Source of the DNA: an uncultured Erythrobacter sp.
Lineage (GTDB): Bacteria > Pseudomonadota > Alphaproteobacteria > Sphingomonadales > Sphingomonadaceae
Length of the DNA: 64,000 nucleotides
Direction: 5' to 3'
Assembly: GCA_947499505.1 (NCBI GenBank)
Contig: CANMOQ010000002.1
Location: 620,001-684,000, forward strand
This document shows positions 38,867 to 47,385 of this stretch, piece by piece. The position numbers were made by a program, and so were the translations under genes. How positions within the stretch are numbered: the first letter of the stretch is position 1; every line of letters begins with the position of its first letter. The notes beneath the pieces were generated by a model that saw only the letters and a list, made by a program, of their open reading frames with translations, was not told the DNA's origin and did not search any database.

Positions 38867-39124
38867 TCAGCTATCCTGCATTTTGTGCACAGCAGCGACC
38901 AACTGACCGTAATTTTCGATTTCGGCCTGTTGGTTCATGCTGATGATGATGTCGAATTCGTCTTCGATCTCCGCGACAAAATCCATCACGGTCAGGCTGT
39001 CAAACTCCAGATCACCTGCAAATGTGGTTGCGTCTTCGATGGTGACACCCTTTTTGTTGAAGGGCTCGATCAAGGCGCGGATACGCTCATCAACTGCGGC
39101 AGAATCCATGGTGTTGGCGCTCAC
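38867..39124 (-). CDS. Acyl carrier protein linked to sphingolipid synthesis
   Basis: An 85-residue acyl carrier protein. The phosphopantetheine Ser lies in DLEFDSLTVMDF at about residue 43, followed by the acidic helix VAEIEDEFDI. It is distinct from the house-keeping AcpP in its N-terminal extension and in its place upstream of spt, 14 bp away. Caulobacter and sphingomonads carry a dedicated ACP next to the serine palmitoyltransferase gene. The partner in this genome is therefore probably Spt, by established gene context. Confidence 0.92.
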   Translation of the reverse strand: MSANTMDSAAVDERIRALIEPFNKKGVTIEDATTFAGDLEFDSLTVMDFVAEIEDEFDIIISMNQQAEIENYGQLVAAVHKMQDS

Positions 39125-39307
39125 TTTCTCGGTGCAATTTCAGCTTCAAAAACGAGGTCTAGAGGTATTTGGAATCGCAGACCAGCCCATATGAAACCAT
39201 TTCTCGGGGGCAAACGGCTCAAATCATTGCCGCTTCACCGCCATTTGGCCTTCAATTTCGAGAATTCAAGCTGAGGACGCTAATGGCGCGCGGCCCACGT
39301 TTTTGCG

Positions 39308-39670
39308 TCAAACCAGAGCTTTGACCGCATTCATAAACGGCATGATCGAAACGGGCTTTGCGAGGTAACCGGCGGCACCCGCCGAGCGGATTCGTTCCTC
39401 GTCACCCTTTCCGGCAAAGGCCGTGACCGCCAAAACCGGGATCTCGCACAGCGAAGTGTCACGCTTGGCCGCTTCGATCAGGTCCACACCGGATATGCCG
39501 GGCAGCTGAATATCCATAATGATCAAATCAGGAGCGGTTCCGCGCGCCATTTCAAGCACCTGATCACCATCTGCGACAGGCTCGACTTCAAAGCCGTTTG
39601 CCTTCAACACGTCGCAGAACAGTTTTCGATTGAGGTCATTATCCTCGACAACCAAGATTCGCTTTGCCAC
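39308..39670 (-). CDS. divK: Single-domain response regulator DivK
   Basis: A 120-residue stand-alone receiver domain. The phospho-acceptor is in LIIMDIQLPGISG (Asp at about 53), with the acidic pair at VVEDND, the Thr/Ser in AVTAFAG and Lys in YLAKPVS. DivK regulates the PleC and DivJ kinases and thereby CtrA, which is also encoded in this window. The start is GTG at 39670, overlapping the divergent DUF3572 start by 7 bp. pleD, often next to divK in other orders, is absent here. Confidence 0.93.
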   Translation of the reverse strand: MAKRILVVEDNDLNRKLFCDVLKANGFEVEPVADGDQVLEMARGTAPDLIIMDIQLPGISGVDLIEAAKRDTSLCEIPVLAVTAFAGKGDEERIRSAGAAGYLAKPVSIMPFMNAVKALV

Positions 39671-40011
39671 TGACCGATGCTCCCCCGAAGTGGGCTGATT
39701 ACCCCGACAAAGAGGTTACGACAATTCAAAATCCAAATAATTACGATGCCGGAGCAAAGCAGCTCAGCCCGCAAACCCTCGCCTTGGCGGTGCTGGGGTG
39801 GGTGCTGGAGGACAGCGAGCGCGCGGAGCGCTACCTCGATTTGACCGGGCTTGATGCGGATACTTTACGCGGCGGATTGAATGATCCCACAGTCCTTGCC
39901 TCGGTTTTTGACTTTCTCGCGAACCACGAACCGGACCTGATCAGAGCGGCAGAAGCGCTCGCGGTGACGCCCGAAGAACTGATCGCTGCCCGCCAGGAGC
40001 TTGCATCATGA
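39664..40011 (+). CDS. DUF3572 family protein
   Basis: A 115-residue alphaproteobacterial protein of unknown function. The C-terminal 85 residues carry the family pattern: LSPQTLALAVLGWVLEDSERAERYLDLTGLD, then FDFLANHEPDLIRAAEALAVTPEEL. TTG 39664 is the only start that covers this domain; it overlaps the divergent divK start by 7 bp. The TGA stop overlaps the next gene's ATG, opening a five-gene coupled operon. No membrane segment or known catalytic residue is seen. Confidence 0.8.
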   Translation: MPLTDAPPKWADYPDKEVTTIQNPNNYDAGAKQLSPQTLALAVLGWVLEDSERAERYLDLTGLDADTLRGGLNDPTVLASVFDFLANHEPDLIRAAEALAVTPEELIAARQELAS

Positions 40012-40637
40012 GCCGGCCTCTTATCATCAGCGATTGTGACGAAGTGATCCTCCACATGGTCGCGCCGTTCAAGCAATGGCTTGAGAGCAGCCAAGGCGTG
40101 GATTTCGAGCTGGAAGGCAACAGCTTCGCGACCGCTTTGCGTTGGCAGGAAACCGGTGATGTCTTGGACCAAAAGGATATTTGGCGGTTTCTTGGCGGCT
40201 TTTTCGACACCGAAATGGACAGCCAAATGCCGATTGCGGGCGCGGTCGAGGGCCTCAATCATTTGTCAGAGCAAGCCGATGTCGTGATCCTGACCAATCT
40301 GGTCGATGAGCGGCGCGATCACCGCGCTCAGCAATTGGCGGAGCACGGCCTCAATGCCCGCGTGTTCACCAATCAGGGCCCGAAAGGCCCTGCGCTGCAA
40401 TCTATTTTGGCCGAATATTCGCCGAGCCGGGCAATTTTCATTGATGATTTGGCGCAGCATCACGCATCCGCTTCTGAAGTGGTGCCGGATACGGTGCGGC
40501 TGCACTTGTGCGGAGAACCTATGATCGCGCCGCACATCGATTGCGCGCACAAGGCTGGTCACGCCAATGCGAGGATCGATGAGTGGTCGCGCGCGTTACC
40601 GTGGTTGTTAGAGCGTTTGGAAGAGGAAGCACGATGA
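40008..40637 (+). CDS. HAD-family hydrolase
   Basis: A 209-residue haloacid-dehalogenase-type phosphatase. Motif I is SDCDEVIL (nucleophile Asp at about 9 and acid at 11), motif II the Thr of VILTNLVDE, and motif IV the acidic pair in AIFIDDLAQHH. The Cys/Glu pattern is unusual but all catalytic Asp are intact. The start overlaps the DUF3572 stop (ATGA) and its stop overlaps the RidA start, so it is translationally coupled. The substrate is unknown; small sugar or nucleoside phosphates are likely. Confidence 0.85.
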   Translation: MSRPLIISDCDEVILHMVAPFKQWLESSQGVDFELEGNSFATALRWQETGDVLDQKDIWRFLGGFFDTEMDSQMPIAGAVEGLNHLSEQADVVILTNLVDERRDHRAQQLAEHGLNARVFTNQGPKGPALQSILAEYSPSRAIFIDDLAQHHASASEVVPDTVRLHLCGEPMIAPHIDCAHKAGHANARIDEWSRALPWLLERLEEEAR

Positions 40638-41095
40638 GTATCGAAGCCCGCCTGAAGGAACTGGATATCACTTTACCAGAGGCCGCCGCGCCCGTTGCAA
40701 GCTATGTTCCGGTCGTGTTGCAGAACGGGTTTGCGCATGTCTCCGGTCAATTGCCTTTTATTGACGGAGAGCTTGCGACAGGTCGGTTGGGCGATAATGT
40801 TTCGCTTGAAGATGGCCAGGCGGCGGCGCGAGCATGCGGGCTGATGATTTTGGCGCAGCTAAGGGCGGCCGGGATCGATCTCGACCGCGTGACGCGGGTC
40901 GTAAAGCTCGGCGCGTTCGTCAATTGCACGCCAGAATACACCGACCAACCTAAGGTCGCCAATGGCGCTTCTGATCTGATGCAAGAGGTGTTCGGGGACA
41001 TCGGCCGCCACGCACGTGCTGCCGTCGGCGTGCCAGCCTTGCCGCTAGGCGCTGCGGTTGAGGTGGACGCGATTATCGCCATTGCCAGTGAGTGA
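40634..41095 (+). CDS. RidA family reactive-intermediate deaminase
   Basis: A 153-residue protein of the YjgF/YER057c/UK114 family. The N-terminal SIEARLKELDITLP and the inner SGQLPF block, then VVKLGAFVNCTPEYTDQPKVANGASDLM and VPALPLGAAVEVDAI, follow the family. Classic RidA members hydrolyse 2-aminoacrylate and spare PLP enzymes; the catalytic Arg of canonical RidA is replaced by HARAAVGVPALPLG, as in the RutC/Rid sub-clades, so activity is uncertain. ATG 40634 is chosen because ATGA overlaps the HAD stop. Confidence 0.88.
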   Translation: MSIEARLKELDITLPEAAAPVASYVPVVLQNGFAHVSGQLPFIDGELATGRLGDNVSLEDGQAAARACGLMILAQLRAAGIDLDRVTRVVKLGAFVNCTPEYTDQPKVANGASDLMQEVFGDIGRHARAAVGVPALPLGAAVEVDAIIAIASE

Positions 41096-41816
41096 GCGTC
41101 GCGCTCCTTATTGGCTGACTGAGTGGGCCTATGCCCACCGCGGACTGCATGGGCCTGGTGTTCCTGAAAACTCGGTCGCTGCAGCGGAGGCGGCCATAGC
41201 GGCAGGCATGGGCATTGAATGCGATATCCAGCGCAGCCGCGACAATGAACCCATGGTCTTCCATGACTGGGAGCTTGCCCGGCTGACGGGTCAAGAGGGC
41301 GAAACAGGTGCGCTCAAGATGGGCGAGTTCGCTCAGCTGCGCTTGTTAGGCACGCAAGAGCATCCCGTCCCGCTTGTTGAATTTCTGGCGATCATTGGCG
41401 GCCAAGTGCCGCTGCTGATCGAGGTGAAATCAAAGCCTGGGTATGAAGTGGATCTGACATGCGAATGTGTCAGTGCTGCACTGGCTCGTTATGCGGGCGA
41501 TCATGCGGTTATGAGCTTCGATCCGCGCGCCCTGCAATGGTTTGCCGAATATGATCCTCAAAAGACCCGAGGCTTGGTCTGCACAGACACGCTGGACCTC
41601 GGATTTCTGGGCGTCTGGCGGCAACCCGGCGCGCTTGAGAAGGCTCAGCCAGATTTTCTCGCGATGGATATTCGCGATTTGCCCAATGCGCTTTGCGAGA
41701 CTTGGCGCGCCGCGAAACGGCCTCTTCTGAGCTGGACCATTCGCAGCAAGGAATTGCGCGAGCGATCGCGAGGGCTGATCGACGCGCCGATCGCTGAAGG
41801 TGAGGGGATCGCGTGA
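41088..41816 (+). CDS. ugpQ: Glycerophosphodiester phosphodiesterase
   Basis: A 242-residue enzyme splitting glycerophosphodiesters into glycerol 3-phosphate and an alcohol. The catalytic pair shows in AYAHRGLHGPGVPEN and the metal residues follow in ECDIQRSRDNEPMVFHDWEL. A further EVKSKPG element comes later. The GTG at 41088 overlaps the RidA stop by 8 bp and is preferred to the upstream in-frame start. No signal peptide is visible, so the enzyme is cytoplasmic and probably recycles lipid headgroups. Confidence 0.92.
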   Translation: MSERRAPYWLTEWAYAHRGLHGPGVPENSVAAAEAAIAAGMGIECDIQRSRDNEPMVFHDWELARLTGQEGETGALKMGEFAQLRLLGTQEHPVPLVEFLAIIGGQVPLLIEVKSKPGYEVDLTCECVSAALARYAGDHAVMSFDPRALQWFAEYDPQKTRGLVCTDTLDLGFLGVWRQPGALEKAQPDFLAMDIRDLPNALCETWRAAKRPLLSWTIRSKELRERSRGLIDAPIAEGEGIA

Positions 41817-42949
41817 GCGGCGATGAGCTGACTGTGCGGCTGGCGCCAAGCGTTGGCTCATTCGATGCGGCCGAATGGAATGCGCTTGATCCGAGCGGGA
41901 ATCCTTTCGTCAGCTATGAATTCCTGACCGCGATGGAGGATTCTGGCAGCGTGGGTGAAGGCACAGGTTGGGACCCTTTGCCAATCGCCATCACTGGCGA
42001 GAATGGCAAACTGCTCGCTGCTATGCCGAGCTATGCCAAAGGCCACAGCCAGGGCGAATATGTGTTCGACCACTCCTGGGCCGATGCCTATCAGCGCGCT
42101 GGTGGGCGCTATTATCCGAAGCTTCAGATCGCCTCGCCCTTTACCCCTGCAACCGGGCCGCGCCTGCTGCTGTCTGACCCATCATTGGCTCTACACCTGC
42201 TAAAGGGCGCAGAATTGGTGTGCGAGCAAAACGGGCTCTCATCAGCGCACGCGACTTTCATCGATGAAGCGCAAATGCCTCTATTTGAGGATGCCGGCTG
42301 GTTGAAGCGAAGCGATCTGCAATTTCATTGGATCAACCGCGGCTACAACACTTTTGATGATTTTCTGGATGCTCTCTCGTCCCGTAAGCGCAAAAATCTG
42401 CGAAAAGAACGGGCCGCTGCGCAGAAAGACCTGCAAATCTCTCGCCTTTCGGGAGACGACATAAAAGCGGAGCATTGGGATGCCTTCTGGGTGTTCTACC
42501 AAGACACGGGTGCGCGCAAATGGGGTACACCTTATCTGACCCGCGAAGCATTTACGTTGCTGCACGAGCGGATGGGTGACAGCCTGATTATGATCCTCGC
42601 GCTGGACGAGGGGATGCCGATTGCTGGCGCGCTTAATTTTGTCGGCCAGGATGCGCTTTATGGCCGCTATTGGGGATGCGCGCGCGATGTGCGGTTCCTG
42701 CACTTTGAGCTGTGCTATTACCAAGCCATAGAGATCGCGATTGAGCGCGGTCTGGACCGGGTAGAAGCGGGCGCGCAAGGCGGCCATAAGCTCGCCCGTG
42801 GCTATGAACCCGTGCAAACCTGGTCGTCGCATTGGATTGCCGACCCTGGTTTTCGTGACGCGGTAGCGGACTTTTTAGAACGCGAGCGCGAGGGCGTGGC
42901 GACCGATCAAGTCCTGTTGGACCGACGCACGCCCTTCAAGCAGAATTAG
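41813..42949 (+). CDS. FemAB-like GNAT acyltransferase (PF04339 type)
   Basis: A 378-residue protein of the GNAT/FemAB-like family often annotated as peptidogalycan biosynthesis protein. The recognisable core is FLDALSSRKRKNLRKERAAAQ, followed by KWGTPYLTREAF and, in the second acyltransferase repeat, GALNFVGQDALYGRYWGCARDVRFLHFE. Members are widespread in alphaproteobacteria without an assigned substrate. GTG at 41813 overlaps the GDPD stop as GTGA. The 3' end converges with the Sel1 gene by four bases. Confidence 0.85.
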   Translation: MSGDELTVRLAPSVGSFDAAEWNALDPSGNPFVSYEFLTAMEDSGSVGEGTGWDPLPIAITGENGKLLAAMPSYAKGHSQGEYVFDHSWADAYQRAGGRYYPKLQIASPFTPATGPRLLLSDPSLALHLLKGAELVCEQNGLSSAHATFIDEAQMPLFEDAGWLKRSDLQFHWINRGYNTFDDFLDALSSRKRKNLRKERAAAQKDLQISRLSGDDIKAEHWDAFWVFYQDTGARKWGTPYLTREAFTLLHERMGDSLIMILALDEGMPIAGALNFVGQDALYGRYWGCARDVRFLHFELCYYQAIEIAIERGLDRVEAGAQGGHKLARGYEPVQTWSSHWIADPGFRDAVADFLEREREGVATDQVLLDRRTPFKQN

Positions 42950-43275
42950 GCAGCTTGGCGGCGGGTTTCGGAAAGCCATTGGCGCGCACGGCGCTGAGCT
43001 TCTGCGATTTCGCGAGCGGTCATCTCGTCAGAAATGTCGGCGCGGCACCAAGCGGCCTCTTCGTGACCTTGCGCAGCAGCCAGATTAAACCATTTGTGCG
43101 CCTCGATAAGGTCGCATTCAGCGCCATTGCTGCCGGTTGAAAAAGACACGCCCAGATCAAAATGCGCTGAAATCTCGCCTTGAGATGCAGCTGCCAGATA
43201 TTCGGCAATGATCTCATTGTTCAGGTTCGTGCCCAGTTCGGTGGCTGCGCCGCCAGTGATTGGTTTAAGTTCCAT
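42946..43275 (-). CDS. Sel1-repeat protein
   Basis: A 109-residue tetratricopeptide-like protein. One clear Sel1 repeat spans about residues 55-90, with EAHKWFNLAAAQGHEEAAWCRADIS, preceded by a weaker copy starting EYLAAASQGEISAHFDLGV. There is no signal peptide, so it should be cytoplasmic. Sel1 proteins serve as protein-protein interaction adaptors. ATG 43275 sits 313 bp upstream of dksA on the opposite strand; the gene overlaps the FemAB-like gene at its 3' end. Confidence 0.85.
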   Translation of the reverse strand: MELKPITGGAATELGTNLNNEIIAEYLAAASQGEISAHFDLGVSFSTGSNGAECDLIEAHKWFNLAAAQGHEEAAWCRADISDEMTAREIAEAQRRARQWLSETRRQAA

Positions 43276-43587
43276 AGTTTGGTTACCCCGTTAATCACGA
43301 AACCAACGCCCCCCGGCTGGTCCGCTTAGCCATGTCCTCGCCACTCGTGGTCAACAATTGGTTAACGGCGACGTTAATTTTTATGATTTGTCGGCACGGA
43401 TGGTCCGAGTTCCAGTGTTTTGGACCTCGAGATTGCACTGGGTTGGGGAAAGCTGCTTGTGCGTCTCAGACTGCGAGCCTATAGGCGCGCTCAACGCGTT
43501 GACTTAGGGGGCCAGCGAAGCGTTTGGAATTTCCGCGCTAAGCGAATTGGGCAGTCTCGCCGAATGCGATTGGGGTAAGAGGACCAC
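43276..43587. other. 312 bp intergenic region upstream of dksA
   Basis: No gene is visible. It is the shared upstream region of the Sel1 gene (minus) and dksA (plus). A near-palindrome TTAACGGCGACGTTAA occurs at about 43361-43376; its spacing of eight bases between TTAA halves is one too long for a CtrA box. The last 30 bases contain a plausible ribosome-binding site GGTAAGAGGA before the dksA start. Confidence 0.6.
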
Positions 43588-44046
43588 ATGGCCACTGCGT
43601 CGACTGACGATATTGATATTCTAGCAAAAGCGAAGAGTATGCTCGAGCCGGGCTATGTGCCCAGCGACGACGAAGAGTATATGAATGAGCAGCAGCAGAA
43701 CTATTTTCGTATGCTCTTGCTCGAGTGGAAACGATCAATCCGTGATGCGGCTGATCAAACGCTCCAATCCTTGCAAGACGGCCCGATCAGAGAAGCTGAT
43801 CTCAATGATCGCGCGTCGAGCGAAACCGATTGGGGCATTGAACTGCGCACGCGCGACCGCCAGCGTAAGCTTGTGGCGAAGATTGAATCTGCCCTGCGCC
43901 GTATCGACGAGGGTGAATATGGCTATTGCGAGGTGACCGGCGATCCCATCGGCTTGAAACGGCTGATTGCCCGACCTGTCGCGACTATGACCGTTGAGGC
44001 GCAAGAAGCGCACGAGCGCAAAGAGAAAATCTCCCGCGACGACTAG
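43588..44046 (+). CDS. dksA: RNA polymerase-binding transcription factor DksA
   Basis: Binds the secondary channel of RNA polymerase and with ppGpp adjusts rRNA and amino-acid promoters. The 152-residue protein has the coiled-coil domain (about 30-105) with acidic tip and the C-terminal module GYCEVTGDPIGLKRLIARPVATMTVEAQEAHERK. Only one Cys of the four of the E. coli zinc finger remains, which is normal for alphaproteobacterial DksA that fold without zinc. The N-terminal SMLEPGYVPSDDEEYMNEQQ is the family signature. Confidence 0.95.
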   Translation: MATASTDDIDILAKAKSMLEPGYVPSDDEEYMNEQQQNYFRMLLLEWKRSIRDAADQTLQSLQDGPIREADLNDRASSETDWGIELRTRDRQRKLVAKIESALRRIDEGEYGYCEVTGDPIGLKRLIARPVATMTVEAQEAHERKEKISRDD

Positions 44047-44252
44047 AGACTGGGCTAACGAACGGCCTAGAACAAGTGCCAGATTGGGACGCATGCGTTT
44101 TCAGGGCTGCTCCTGCGCGTGTGTTAAACAATCATTAGGCACTGCGGCATAGCCCGCGAGTTCAATGAACAAATCTCTGCGTGTTGTTTTGGCAGCGCTG
44201 CAGGAAAAGAAATGGCAGTTTTGGTTGTGGTGGGCACAGGAGACTTCTTGGA

Positions 44253-44630
44253 ATGACTGGTGTTGAAACAAGGAGTGTGTCGCGAGACAGTCTCTTTTTG
44301 CTCGCCGGTATTCGCGTGGAGCAGGCTGGAGATACCCACCGCGTGCGCGTGCGCAATCTGTCGGATGGCGGCATGATGGGCGAAGGCAATTTGCGCGTTC
44401 AGCCTGGCAATCGGCTGGATATTGAACTGAAGAATATTGGTTCAGTGGCGGGAACCGTTGCTTGGGTGCAAGATGACCGGTTCGGCATCGCCTTCGATGA
44501 AGAGATCGATTCTCAGGCAGCTCGCAAACCAGCCAGCGATGCTGCTCAATCAGATACAGCAAGTCTCAGTGTTCCTCATACACGCAAAGCACCCGCTGCT
44601 CCTGATCCACGAGATTTTCGCAAGGTCTGA
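44253..44630 (+). CDS. PilZ domain protein
   Basis: A 125-residue protein with a PilZ domain (about 10-85) that binds cyclic-di-GMP in many relatives. The downstream motif NLSDGGMMGEG matches (D/N)xSxxG. The upstream RxxxR motif is weak: ETRSVSRDS and GIRVEQAG lack a clean pair, so c-di-GMP binding is uncertain. The tail after residue 90 is disordered and rich in Ala, Ser and Pro. ATG 44253 is chosen over the longer frame because the protein then starts at the domain edge. Confidence 0.8.
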   Translation: MTGVETRSVSRDSLFLLAGIRVEQAGDTHRVRVRNLSDGGMMGEGNLRVQPGNRLDIELKNIGSVAGTVAWVQDDRFGIAFDEEIDSQAARKPASDAAQSDTASLSVPHTRKAPAAPDPRDFRKV

Positions 44631-44687
44631 GGATTTCCGTCAGCTTCAACGCTGACCGAATGGAAACAACCTGATAGGCTCGCGACG

Positions 44688-46160
44688 ATGACACGAGTCT
44701 TGCTGCTCTTACCTCTCTTTTATGCGCTTTTGGCCTGTGGTCCTTCGGCAGACGACGGGCCTGTAAAAGTGGTGATCATTGGCGAGCCGGAAAGCTTGCT
44801 GCAACAAGGCGTCCGCCTGTCACCTGCCGCCCAGCATTTGCGCGCATCGACCCATGAGGGCTTGGTTGCTCTCGATCCAACTGGCCAAATTCTCCCGGCA
44901 ATTGCAGAGCGATGGATCGTCACTGACGATGGGCTGAGCTATATTTTCCGCTTGCGAGAAGCGACCTGGCCGGATGGTGAGGCGATAACAGCTCAGGATA
45001 TCAGGCTCCAGCTGCGCGATCTTTTGCGCCGCCTCGAGGGCACCTCACTTGGCCTTGACCTAGCGAAAGTTACCGAAATCCGGGCCATGACTGGCCGGGT
45101 GATCGAAGTACGATTGAGCAGTCCTATGCCCGAGTTTCTAAGGCTTATGGCGCAGCCAGAACTTGGCTTTGTGCGCGATGGCAGTGGAACCGGGCCGATG
45201 ATCCTCTCCAGCGATGAAGATACCCCGCTGCTCGCTCGCCTGAATGCTTTACCCCCTCAAGAGCGGGGACTGCCCGCGCGCCAAGATTGGGAGGAAAACG
45301 CTCGGCCCATCCTTGTTCGTGCCATGTCAGAAGATCGTGCAGTAGACGCGTTTTCCAATGGCGACGTTGATATTTTGCTGAATGGACAATTGGTCAGCTT
45401 CCCATTGGCGCAACTCGGCCCGCTGTCGCGTGGTAATATTCGGGTCGATCCGGCGGCTGGCCTGTTTGGGTTCGCGATCCGTAATGATGATGGTGTCTTG
45501 GCAACGCCCGCCTTGCGAGAGGCTTTGTCGATGTCGATTGATCGAGATGCGCTGATCGAGCCGTTCAGTCTGGGCGGATGGCAATCAACCAGCTGGGTTG
45601 TGCCATTGGATTTGCTGGAGCCTGTCACCACGGGCGATGAGCGGTGGCAAGACCTCTCGCTCGCTCAGCGCCGCAGTGTTGCGTCGCGCCGGATTACCAG
45701 TTGGGAAACCGAGAACGGCGCAGAGGCGGTGCTGAGAGTCGGGCTTCCGCCTGGCCCAGGCGGTGATTTGCTGTTCAATCAATTGGCGGCCGATTGGGAG
45801 ACGGTGGGCCTTCGGCTGATTAAGATGGAGCCCGGCACAGGCGCCGATCTGGAGTTACGCGACCGACTGGCGCGCTATTCCTCGCCGCGCTGGTATCTCA
45901 ATCAGTTCAACTGCGAGCTTGAAATCGGGCTATGCTCTGAGGCAGCCGACCAATTGGTGGCGCAGTCGCTGACCGCGCGCGACCCGCGCGAGAAGGCGCT
46001 GCTATTGGCGCAAGCGCATGCGACCATGGTGGCAGAGGAGGTGTTTATTCCGCTAGGCGTGCCCGTGCGTTGGTCCTTGGTTCGGGGCACCGTCAACGCA
46101 TACCAACCTAACCAATGGGGCGTGCACCCCTTGTTCCCGCTCTCACAACCCACCATTTAG
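44688..46160 (+). CDS. ABC transporter solute-binding lipoprotein, family 5 (peptide-type)
   Basis: A 490-residue lipoprotein resembling the DppA/OppA-type substrate-binding proteins. Lipobox LLACG puts the lipidated Cys at about residue 17. The usual peptide-binding body follows, with ERWIVTDDGLSYIFRLREATWPDGEAITAQDIRLQLR typical of SBP_bac_5. No permease or ATPase lies next to it (neighbours are PilZ and DUF4112), so its transport partners must be elsewhere or it acts as a stand-alone receptor. Confidence 0.9.
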   Translation: MTRVLLLLPLFYALLACGPSADDGPVKVVIIGEPESLLQQGVRLSPAAQHLRASTHEGLVALDPTGQILPAIAERWIVTDDGLSYIFRLREATWPDGEAITAQDIRLQLRDLLRRLEGTSLGLDLAKVTEIRAMTGRVIEVRLSSPMPEFLRLMAQPELGFVRDGSGTGPMILSSDEDTPLLARLNALPPQERGLPARQDWEENARPILVRAMSEDRAVDAFSNGDVDILLNGQLVSFPLAQLGPLSRGNIRVDPAAGLFGFAIRNDDGVLATPALREALSMSIDRDALIEPFSLGGWQSTSWVVPLDLLEPVTTGDERWQDLSLAQRRSVASRRITSWETENGAEAVLRVGLPPGPGGDLLFNQLAADWETVGLRLIKMEPGTGADLELRDRLARYSSPRWYLNQFNCELEIGLCSEAADQLVAQSLTARDPREKALLLAQAHATMVAEEVFIPLGVPVRWSLVRGTVNAYQPNQWGVHPLFPLSQPTI

Positions 46161-46178
46161 GGGGTAAGGAGAGACACT

Positions 46179-46595
46179 ATGGATGGGCCTGAACGACCAC
46201 AGGCGATGAATTTCGCCCTGCCAACTGGCACGGATCCTGAGTCCGTTCGGCAACGCGTGGTCGCGATGGAAAACCTTCTGGAGCGCACTTTTCGCGTGCC
46301 AGGCGTCAATATGCCCATCGGGCTGGACGCGCTGGTTGGACTGATCCCAGTGGTCGGTGATCTCGTCACCACGGCGCTTGGTGCCTACATCATTTGGGAA
46401 GCGCGCAACCTTAAAATTCCTAAGTGGAAGCTTTGGCGCATGGGCGCCAATGTCGCATTCGATACCGCTATTGGCTTGCTGCCAGTCGTCGGGGATGCGG
46501 CCGATTTCCTGTACCGCTCGAATTCGAAGAATTTGCGCATCATTATCAAGCATCTTGATGCGCATCACCCTGAGACCCGGGTGATCGAGGGCTAA
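46179..46595 (+). CDS. DUF4112 membrane protein
   Basis: A 138-residue inner-membrane protein with two hydrophobic stretches in tandem: LDALVGLIPVVGDLVTTALG (about 48-67) and DTAIGLLPVVGDAADFL (about 92-108). The repeated G-x-x-P-V-V-G-D pattern is the DUF4112 hallmark and suggests an internal duplication. The function is unknown. ATG 46179 follows GTAAGGAGA. It lies 18 bp after the solute-binding lipoprotein, probably in one transcript, and converges on the HNH gene. Confidence 0.87.
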   Translation: MDGPERPQAMNFALPTGTDPESVRQRVVAMENLLERTFRVPGVNMPIGLDALVGLIPVVGDLVTTALGAYIIWEARNLKIPKWKLWRMGANVAFDTAIGLLPVVGDAADFLYRSNSKNLRIIIKHLDAHHPETRVIEG

Positions 46596-46631
46596 CAGAC
46601 TACAGCGCTATCGGAGTTCCGAACCAGGCCG

Positions 46632-47252
46632 TTAGGCTTCCAGCTCGATGTCCCAATAGAGCCAATCTCGCCACGTCTCATGCAGATAGTTGGGCGGGAA
46701 CATTTTGCCATATTGCTGCAAATGCCAGCTGGTCGGGCGAATTGGCTTCATCATCAGGCTCATATGCGCCTGCTTAGGCGTGCGGCCGCCCTTCTTCATA
46801 TTACATGGTGCACAGGCAGTGGTGATGTTTTCCCACGTCGTCTTACCGCCTAGCCGGCGCGGAATGACATGATCGAACGTCAGGTTCTGTCCGGATCCCT
46901 GGCCCTGACCGCAATATTGGCACTGAAATCGGTCGCGTAGGAACAGATTGAACCGTGTGAAGGCGGGAAACTCGCTTTGCTTCACATATTGCCTGAGCGC
47001 GATGACGCTTGGGATTTTCATGTCCAGCGAAGGGGAATGAACCTCGCGGTCATAGCTCGCGACAATGTCTACCCGGTCGAGAAACACCGCCTTGATCGCG
47101 GTTTGCCAAGGCCATAGGCTCAGCGGGTAATAAGACAGCGGGGTGTAATCTGCGTTGAGCACGAGCGCAGGGCATGCCGACGGATTGCATGTCGGGTCTT
47201 CATCGGCGCTGCGAAAACGCGCCACTCGCTCCATCAATTCGGCTTTGAACAC
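46632..47252 (-). CDS. HNH endonuclease
   Basis: A 206-residue protein with an HNH nuclease domain (about 95-165). The Cys4 zinc site shows in FQCQYCGQG and ACAPCNMKKGG, and the catalytic His in LTFDHVIPRRLGGK. An N-terminal domain of about 80 residues (LVLNADYTPLSYYPLSLWPWQTAIK) is typical of the stand-alone chromosomal family. Phage-defence or DNA repair roles are unproven. GTG 47252 is taken as the start because AAGGA lies 8 bases upstream; the longer frame would overlap gluQ. Confidence 0.85.
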   Translation of the reverse strand: MFKAELMERVARFRSADEDPTCNPSACPALVLNADYTPLSYYPLSLWPWQTAIKAVFLDRVDIVASYDREVHSPSLDMKIPSVIALRQYVKQSEFPAFTRFNLFLRDRFQCQYCGQGQGSGQNLTFDHVIPRRLGGKTTWENITTACAPCNMKKGGRTPKQAHMSLMMKPIRPTSWHLQQYGKMFPPNYLHETWRDWLYWDIELEA

Positions 47253-47385
47253 GTTTGTGATCCTTTCCGATTGCCAAGAGAATGCCGTGGCAGGCCAAAT
47301 AGTCAAACCCATGACGTGCCGGGTTTCCACAAGGATTTTGTGCGGTATCGCGCTTCTGCCGCCACTGTGGCAGTGAATTGCAGCG

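Noticed and set aside
43361..43376. Palindrome TTAACGGCGACGTTAA upstream of dksA as a CtrA box
   Set aside because: The TTAA halves are separated by eight bases rather than the seven required by the CtrA consensus. Kept only as a note in the intergenic entry.
46632..47252. HNH nuclease as part of a defence island
   Set aside because: The protein belongs to the common chromosomal stand-alone HNH family with an N-terminal domain, and neighbours are housekeeping genes; no toxin, methylase or helicase is adjacent.
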